DNA of 64,000 bases from Berberis thunbergii (Eukaryota; Streptophyta; Magnoliopsida; Ranunculales; Berberidaceae), in NCBI GenBank assembly GCA_003290165.1, contig QNQO01000195.1, positions 248,001 through 312,000 of the forward strand, given 5' to 3'. Positions within the stretch are counted from its first letter, which is position 1, and every line of letters begins with the position of its first letter. Below, one piece after another: positions 58,064 to 64,000 of this stretch. Under the pieces are notes generated by a model. The model worked only from the letters and a program-made list of their open reading frames with translations. It had not been told where the DNA came from and ran no database searches. A program made the position numbers and the translations under genes.

Positions 58064-58582
58064 GGATCAAAGACTTTCCATGTCTTCATTGACTTTGGGG
58101 TTAATATAAGTTTGGGAAAATAATGTCTTAAAAGTAGTGAATTAGATAAGGTGTAGGCAGGTACTGCTGAACCACACTCCAATGTACATAAAAGAGACCC
58201 ACTTTTTCTTCACCTGCCTCTTAACTCTTATTGTTTGTCAGTGAAGCCGCCTCATGTTCTTGTGTGCTATTGAAGATATATACCATATCGTTAAAAACAC
58301 AAAAAATAAACAAAGTCTATAAAGTATTATATAATTATATGATGTTTATTCAATTCCATCCTACACATGGGGGCCAGTGGTGCATTCTCTCCAAGCAACC
58401 TCTTGCCATGTTTATTTTTATAATTATTAGTTTTGATTATGAACAGTGACAACTGCCTCCTCTTTGACAGAGATGTTGAAAGCAGCACCACCACACCTTT
58501 ATCTATCTTTAGACTTTGAAAAGTAGATCTAGATTCTAGAGCTAACTAGAGAATAGAAATTATTGAAGAGGTTTTGATCAAG

Positions 58583-59991
58583 ATGAGAGGTTTTTCTTCT
58601 TCTTCTTTCATTCCTCAAATCCTTGTAATTAGTCTATTGGTATGTTCACTTCTTGTGACTTCACAGCAATCAGATTCATGCAATTCTACTCTGAACCTCA
58701 ATGGTCTTGTGTCCTTTGAGACCACATCTCTCAGGTGCCATATTGTTTGGAATGCTGAAGGTTATATTCTTAGAGTAAGTTATTCATGGTTATATTGTTG
58801 TCCATTTTGACTGGGTATTTATTTTTATTTCTAATTAGAATAAATAATAATTCTCAGTGCTTGCTGACAATTGGAAATATGCAATTTTTTTTTTTTTTTA
58901 TCAGTACTCGCAGAATGGATCAAATCTATGGAGTTTCTTGCTATCAGCACCTAACACAAATGCTTTTGTGGCAATGGGGTTTTCGCCAAATGGAAGGATG
59001 GTTGGGTCTAGTGCAATGGTAGGATGGGTTCCAAACAATGGTCCTGGAGTGATCAAACAGTATTTCCTAGGTGCAACAAATCCAACTCAAGTCATTCCAG
59101 ACCAAGGCAAGTTACAAGTAATAAAAAATTCCACCAGAATTGTTTCGCAATCCTCACGCTTATACCTATCATTCCAGTTGAATACTACTCAACCATCGAC
59201 ACTTTTGATTTACTCTGTTGGTCCTAGTAATTTCATCCCCTCTGCCAATTTTCGATTAATACAACATCGAGACAAGGTTTCTACACAACTCAATTATCAT
59301 TCAGGTAGGTATATAATTAACGAAAAATTCTAGGCTGCCTTGTGTTTGGGTGTACGTAATTAATGAACTGGTAATACAAACATGCATGCAGGCGAGAGTT
59401 CAAGTACAGGTAAACCATATACTAGACTGAGGAAAACTCATGGACTATTGAACATGGTTGGATGGGGAATTTTGATGATGATTGGGGCACTTGCTGCTCG
59501 ATACTTGCGGCAATATGATCAGATGTGGTTTTACACTCATACGATGATTCAGTTGCTCAGTTTTATGATTGGAGTATCAGGTGTGATTACTGGGTTTGTG
59601 ATAGAAAATTGTCTAAACGCTCAAGTTGACAAACACAAAACTATTGGAGTGTTAATTCTTGTGTTTGGATGTCTCCAGGTTAGTTTATAAGAGTTTAGTT
59701 TCCTGTTGTGCTATGTTATTCATATTTTGTTCTTAGTTCTAACAATGATAATTTGTGTAGGTGATGGCCTTTTTAGCTCGACCAAAGCCTGAGTCGAAGG
59801 TGCGAAACTACTGGACTTGGTACCATCGGAGCATAGGAGGCGTACTCCTTATTCTAGCCGTAGCGAATGTGTTCTACGGGATTCGCGTTGGCAAAGAAGA
59901 AAACTCATGGAACATTGGTTATGGAATTGCTTTGGCAATGATCATCGTAGTTGCAATATTCTTAGAAGTAAGGATGAGAAAGAGAAAATGA
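58583..59991 (+). CDS. Cytochrome b561 and DOMON domain-containing protein
   Basis: Four exons (58583-58774, 58905-59304, 59392-59678, 59761-59991) join to 1110 nt, 369 aa. The order is: a signal peptide (residues 1-28, hydrophobic ILVISLLVCSLLV), an apoplastic DOMON domain (SFLLSAPNTNAFVAMGFSPNG ... AMVGWV), then a cytochrome b561 core. Haem-ligand histidines are in KTHGLLNMVGWG, YTHTMIQLL, DKHKTIGVL and WYHRSIGGVL. Such CYB561-DOMON proteins move electrons across the plasma membrane, probably from ascorbate, as a fused electron relay. The C-terminus is basic (RMRKRK). The architecture resembles the Arabidopsis At3g07570 type. The gene is convergent with the ETFQO gene; the stops are 567 bp apart. 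Confidence 0.95.
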
Positions 59992-60558
59992 ACAATATCT
60001 TGTGAAAATTGAACTTATGTATAGACACAAACTCACCATTGTTTTATTTCATTTTATTTATTGCAAACTAGATTTAAAAGCATCATTTGGAAGATGATAT
60101 AAAAATGTGAGATACATATAAACTTTGGGAACACAATTTTCGTAAGATCTACAACATACAAGCTTGGAATGATCCAAACAAAACTTCATCTTCTAAATTT
60201 GTTCTTCTCTTGGTATACAGAATTCAACATAATCAAACCATGACAAGATTCTTCAAGCACTTCCTATGGTATGCATCTGACTTCCATGGAGGATCAGTGT
60301 TCTTCTAGAGTACAAGAAGCCTCCTGTATAAAGCCCTGCTTGATTTAATTTTGCTAAGAAAATGTAAATTTTTTGATGGTGTCGCGCATGTCAGGTGTAC
60401 AGGCGAGTAGGATGTCTAGAGTGCATAAATCAAAGGACGCAGTTATTCATAAGTTCGCGCAACATTATCGTTACAGATACAGATAGTGATGATGAACATA
60501 AGAGTGCATTCCAAGTTAAATGTCACAAATTGGCATGGATAGATGGAGATAACCTCAT
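59992..60558. other. Shared 3' spacer of convergent genes
   Basis: It contains the 3' flanks of the b561 gene (+) and the ETFQO gene (-). No additional gene is seen; short open frames here are not supported. Confidence 0.6.
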
Positions 60559-63506
60559 TTACATTATTGAGTATCCAGGACCACCACCTCCTTCTGGCAC
60601 AGTCCACTCAATGTTTTGTTTTGGGTCTTTGATGTCACAAGCCTGCAATATTCGAACATAATAAACAGGTGAAGCAGACAACATCAAGCCGACTAGTTAA
60701 GAAAAGTAATACAATTCTAATCAAAATGGACTTTAAGCACATTGCTACAGGACAACCATTTTGACATAAATATGAACCATAAACATATGTCAAATGGCTT
60801 GAGATGACAGAATCTGTAGTAAGCAAATATGGATCCTTCAAGACGTTTCAGTACTCAAAATGGTTCATATTTATGGTTGGGAGGTTTCATTAACAAATAG
60901 AATCAAACTTTCGATGTGAATATGGGTCAGAGTACACTTTTACCATTACTGAACAGTGAACCCCAGGTCTTGAAACTTATCAAGAAGGATAGCTTATCAA
61001 ACAAAAAAAAAAAACCTGAGTAAAAGCTTCAAATGGGACAGAGAATTAACAGAATTACCTTGCAGTGGAGGCAGTTTTGAGCATTGATGTGCAACTTTGG
61101 CTGGCCTTTCTCATCTTGGACATACCTTAATTACAGAATATGTACAAAAATAAGCTAGAATCTACCTAATATGAGGTTATTAAAATAGAATCCAACTTAT
61201 GATGCATATTACTCGTATACGCGTGCAGGGCAGTATCGTGATTCAGGTCCTGCATAATGTGGCAGGTTTACAGTTTCTGGGATTGTAGGGTTCCTCAGCC
61301 GAAGATGGGCAGGTTGGTCATGTTCATGGTTTGTGTTGCTTCTACAAAAAGGAAAGAAAAGAATTAACTTAAAAGAAATGGGGAACACAAAGGAAAAACT
61401 TAAAGCTTGCACCAGAAGAATACGTCAAAAATCAGACCAGCAATTTTAATCTCATCTTGAGAAGAGTAGAGTATTATCCACTGCAAGGTTTTTCGAATCA
61501 AGATATTTTTTTTTATTTTTTTTTGGAACTATCCAACTGAGCATATAGGACAGGGCCCAACAAATGCTAATTCCCAACACCATGCATGTAGGTCAGATAG
61601 GTAGTGTATGCCATGACGATTGGTGTAGTTCATTACATAAAATCAGATCCGTTTACAATGCGATGGAAACTGATTATGGACATCATTGTTTATTTAATTT
61701 TATATTTTTGTCAGAAACTGATCATGGACTAAAAAAGATTACTTGTTGCTCAAACCTGTATAGAGAGGTTGGTATATCAAATGATAACATTCCGTCAGGC
61801 TTCAAGTATTTGATTGGAGAGTGTAAACTTGCAACCTACAAAGTAGCAGAAATGAAACAAAAAGTCAATTATGATGCCAAGAATACTTCAGTTTTAGAAA
61901 GCAGATATCAAGAAGACAAAAATCATGCTGTTTTCCCAAATTCTGGTGGCCAATATTGGGTAAATTGTGGTCGAGTTTGTTTCGTATTGTGTTGGCAAAT
62001 ATATAGTCATAATTACTTCAGTTTTAGAAAGCAGATATCAAGAAGACAAAAATCATGCTGTTTTCCCAAATTCTGGAGGCCAATATTGGGTAAATTATGG
62101 TTGACTTTGTTTCGTATTGTGGGCAAATATATAGGCTTATAGCAACTCAAAAAAACATTTATGCTAAAATCAAGACTTTACATAGGAATAAGGTAAGGAC
62201 TTAGGCCCTTATAGTTTTGTCATAATTTGGGGTATCATTATGTTTGGAATATTGATGAGTAAAAAAAAGGGTTGGGTGTATCATATACAATTGAATGTTG
62301 ATGCTCATCTCGTCTCTCTAACAAGTTGACATCAAACAGGTTTCTGGAACAAAATGGAAGAATCAATTAATTGCAACAAATATCTGGGTTCACTAAGCTG
62401 CTAAAAAAAGTGATGTAATAAGATGATCCTCTACAGTGCATTTCTGCAAGTGCGTCAAAGAAGAGGCTTGCACAACCAACATATACAACACAGGGAACAA
62501 GTGTCATGGATATGTATAACTTGAGTTCCACATAAATACACATCAACTTATTTCAAAAAGTAGATCCTTACCTCCAATGCCTCATGATCAGGTTTCCCAT
62601 GCTTTAGCGTAAATGGAGATCTACCCTTCATAACATAGCTGCCAAGCAAATACATATATTAGACAAACACTTAGCATAAATGGAAATCTACCCCTCATAA
62701 CGTAGCTGCCAAACAAATACATATATTAGACACACTTAGCAAGAAGCTTATAAATCCATTTTGGGCTATGGATGACACAGACACTTCAATGTAGTAGAGA
62801 GAGGGACCTTACTGTTCCACTGCAGAGAAACCCAAGCCTGGGAACAGTCCATACTCAAATGCCTGCAAAAAGCAACAGAAACAATGCTCTAAAAATAATT
62901 CCATTGAACATATAATGCTCATCTAAAAACTATGAAACCCTCATTTTTCCACCACACCCACCAACCACATGCATTGTGTAATTAATGTGCTGTTTCATCA
63001 ATCTACAGCTTCTATATCATTTCCATTCCCAGTCTCCCACAATGGAGTAAGAGACTTATGTATATCTCAACATATGTAAGAAAATATGATGTTCCAAAGA
63101 TCAATATTTTGCACATTGATGGATGATCAATATTACTAACATAATTTATTTATATGAAGGATGTAGGTAATTAAAGTGGGGGAGGGGAAGGGCTCAGAGT
63201 GTAACAATTAACCACCTCTTGTTCTATTAAAGATGTCGTGGGGTGGGTGTGGCGAATCACAAACTCTATTACATTTTCCAAATTGAAGGTGCGATAGATT
63301 CTAGCTCATATTAAAGATGCGAAAGTAGGGATCCAAAGAGTTAAGTGATATATATAGAATGTTATGTGTGTTATTACTAACCGGACGGTAATTCCTAGCT
63401 CTGCGGAGTTCATCCCATATCCAAGACTCTTTTAACTTTTCCCAATATGTTTCCATACTTGAGCCATCATGCAGGGCATCAAAAGCAGCTTCCGCAGCAA
63501 GCATTC
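60559..63506 (-). CDS. ETFQO: Electron-transfer flavoprotein:ubiquinone oxidoreductase, C-terminal exons
   Basis: Seven exons in coding order: 63506-63382, 62872-62823, 62638-62572, 61835-61756, 61341-61213, 61125-61059 and 60642-60559. All splice phases agree. The enzyme is a mitochondrial inner-membrane flavo-iron-sulphur protein that passes electrons from ETF to ubiquinone during amino-acid and fatty-acid catabolism. Visible blocks: [66 protein letters not shown] and [13 protein letters not shown]. The 4Fe-4S ligands are RYC followed by NCLHCKACD. The end is [15 protein letters not shown]. The N-terminal FAD and quinone-binding parts lie beyond the right edge, so the gene is partial here. 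Confidence 0.95.
61885..62144. repeat. 130-bp tandem duplication in an ETFQO intron
   Basis: ACTTCAGTTTTAGAAAGCAG ... TTCCCAAATTCTGG-GGCC ... TTTCGTATTGTG occurs from 61885 and again from 62015, almost identical. It lies in the intron between exons 62572-62638 and 61756-61835. A long + strand open frame across it is a shadow of the exon and the repeat. Confidence 0.85.
62604..62736 (-). repeat. 67-bp tandem duplication of an ETFQO splice acceptor
   Basis: Copy A (62604-62670) contains the start of the third visible exon and its acceptor. Copy B (62671-62736) repeats the acceptor (TTGGCAG) and the first 30 or so exon bases with a few substitutions, then diverges into the intron. Copy B therefore provides a decoy acceptor upstream of the real one. 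Only copy A continues into [10 protein letters not shown]. Confidence 0.75.
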
Positions 63507-64000
63507 CTGTAAAGTTGGCAAGTTTCCAAATATGTATCTAATGACTATAAACAAAGGTTAATTTGTTGGCAGCGTTATATGTGCTACAGTCTGTTACTAG
63601 GACGGGAGGCATAGAAGTTAGAAAACGATAGAGGGGCACACAGCTAGACAGAGAATCCCATCTAAGATCAAGCTGCTAAAATAACAATTTCAACTCTTGA
63701 GATTTCACTGTAATTAAACACTGCAGCAGTACAAGACCAAAGAAAAGTGTAGAGAGTCTGAAGCTATAAACACAAAAGTAGAACCCAAAAGCATCACTAT
63801 GCAACCCCAAACTAGGTAGGCGCCCAAAGGGGGTAATCCTATGTGGCTCTACTATTGGGGGCTCATTATAATCATTTGGATTTGCAATGATATTTTACCT
63901 TTGACCAGAAAAAGAAAAAAACACACACACACACACACACTCACAAAACTGACAGATGGAGTTATCTAGAGAAAGACATGAGATGCTCATTGGGCCTTCA
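63507..64000. other. ETFQO intron running to the window edge
   Basis: No ETFQO exon was recognised in these 494 bases. They contain an (AC)n run at 63921-63940 and otherwise ordinary intron-like sequence. Confidence 0.6.

Noticed and set aside
61564..62142. 192-codon + strand frame as a gene
   Set aside because: It runs antisense through an ETFQO exon and then across a 130-bp tandem duplication; no protein family is recognised.
1..64000. CRISPR array or phage-type system
   Set aside because: The window is plant nuclear DNA; the tandem repeats lack regular repeat-spacer structure and no cas-like genes are present.

Overview
This window is nuclear DNA from a flowering plant, almost certainly a eudicot. 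Genes are split by GT-AG introns, one encodes the chloroplast Calvin-cycle enzyme phosphoribulokinase, intergenic DNA is AT-rich, and introns and spacers are filled with plant-type transposons and an endogenous plant pararetrovirus. The species cannot be named from sequence alone. There are no tRNA or rRNA genes, CRISPR arrays or bacterial-style operons.

Host genes, left to right. (1) A SCAMP membrane-trafficking gene (+, 1628-12432, 12 exons, 268 aa). (2) A phosphoribulokinase copy (+, 21152-23149) with five exons but a frameshift and a nonsense codon, so a pseudogene as it stands. (3) A class-I-like BASIC PENTACYSTEINE (BPC) GAGA-binding factor (-, 25182-25892) with a probable 5' leader intron. 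(4) SUV2, the plant ATRIP homologue of the ATR DNA-damage checkpoint (+, 29708-50749, 13 exons, 801 aa), stretched to 21 kb by repeats in its introns. (5) A DOMON plus cytochrome b561 redox protein (+, 58583-59991, 4 exons, 369 aa). (6) The C-terminal exons of mitochondrial ETF-ubiquinone oxidoreductase (-, 60559-63506), running off the right edge and convergent with gene 5. The four split genes each join into one open frame with an exon total divisible by three, or with matching phases where partial.

Mobile DNA. 1-510 is a foldback MITE whose arms carry four CACGTG motifs. 2728-3003 is a solo LTR with a 5-bp target duplication. 7875-9103 is a small non-coding LTR element. Two Tourist-like MITEs of one family sit at 10251-10472 and 34887-35103. 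12940-14740 is a non-coding element with inverted subterminal repeats. 16029-20950 is a broken, rearranged florendovirus-like endogenous pararetrovirus that ends about 200 bp before the phosphoribulokinase ATG. 44471-49135 is a degraded L1-type LINE (SUV2 intron 11), containing a MULE-like insertion that itself holds a SINE. 52495-58063 is a decayed Ty3/gypsy chromovirus-like element with both LTRs and a GGATC target duplication.

The host genes are unrelated in function and not co-organised. The main story is genome turnover: a pararetrovirus next to a dying phosphoribulokinase copy, three-level transposon nesting inside a checkpoint gene, a G-box-rich region partly supplied by a MITE, and a duplicated splice acceptor in the ETFQO gene. 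I found no convincing new multi-gene system. All calls come from reading the sequence and remembered family features; no search was run.
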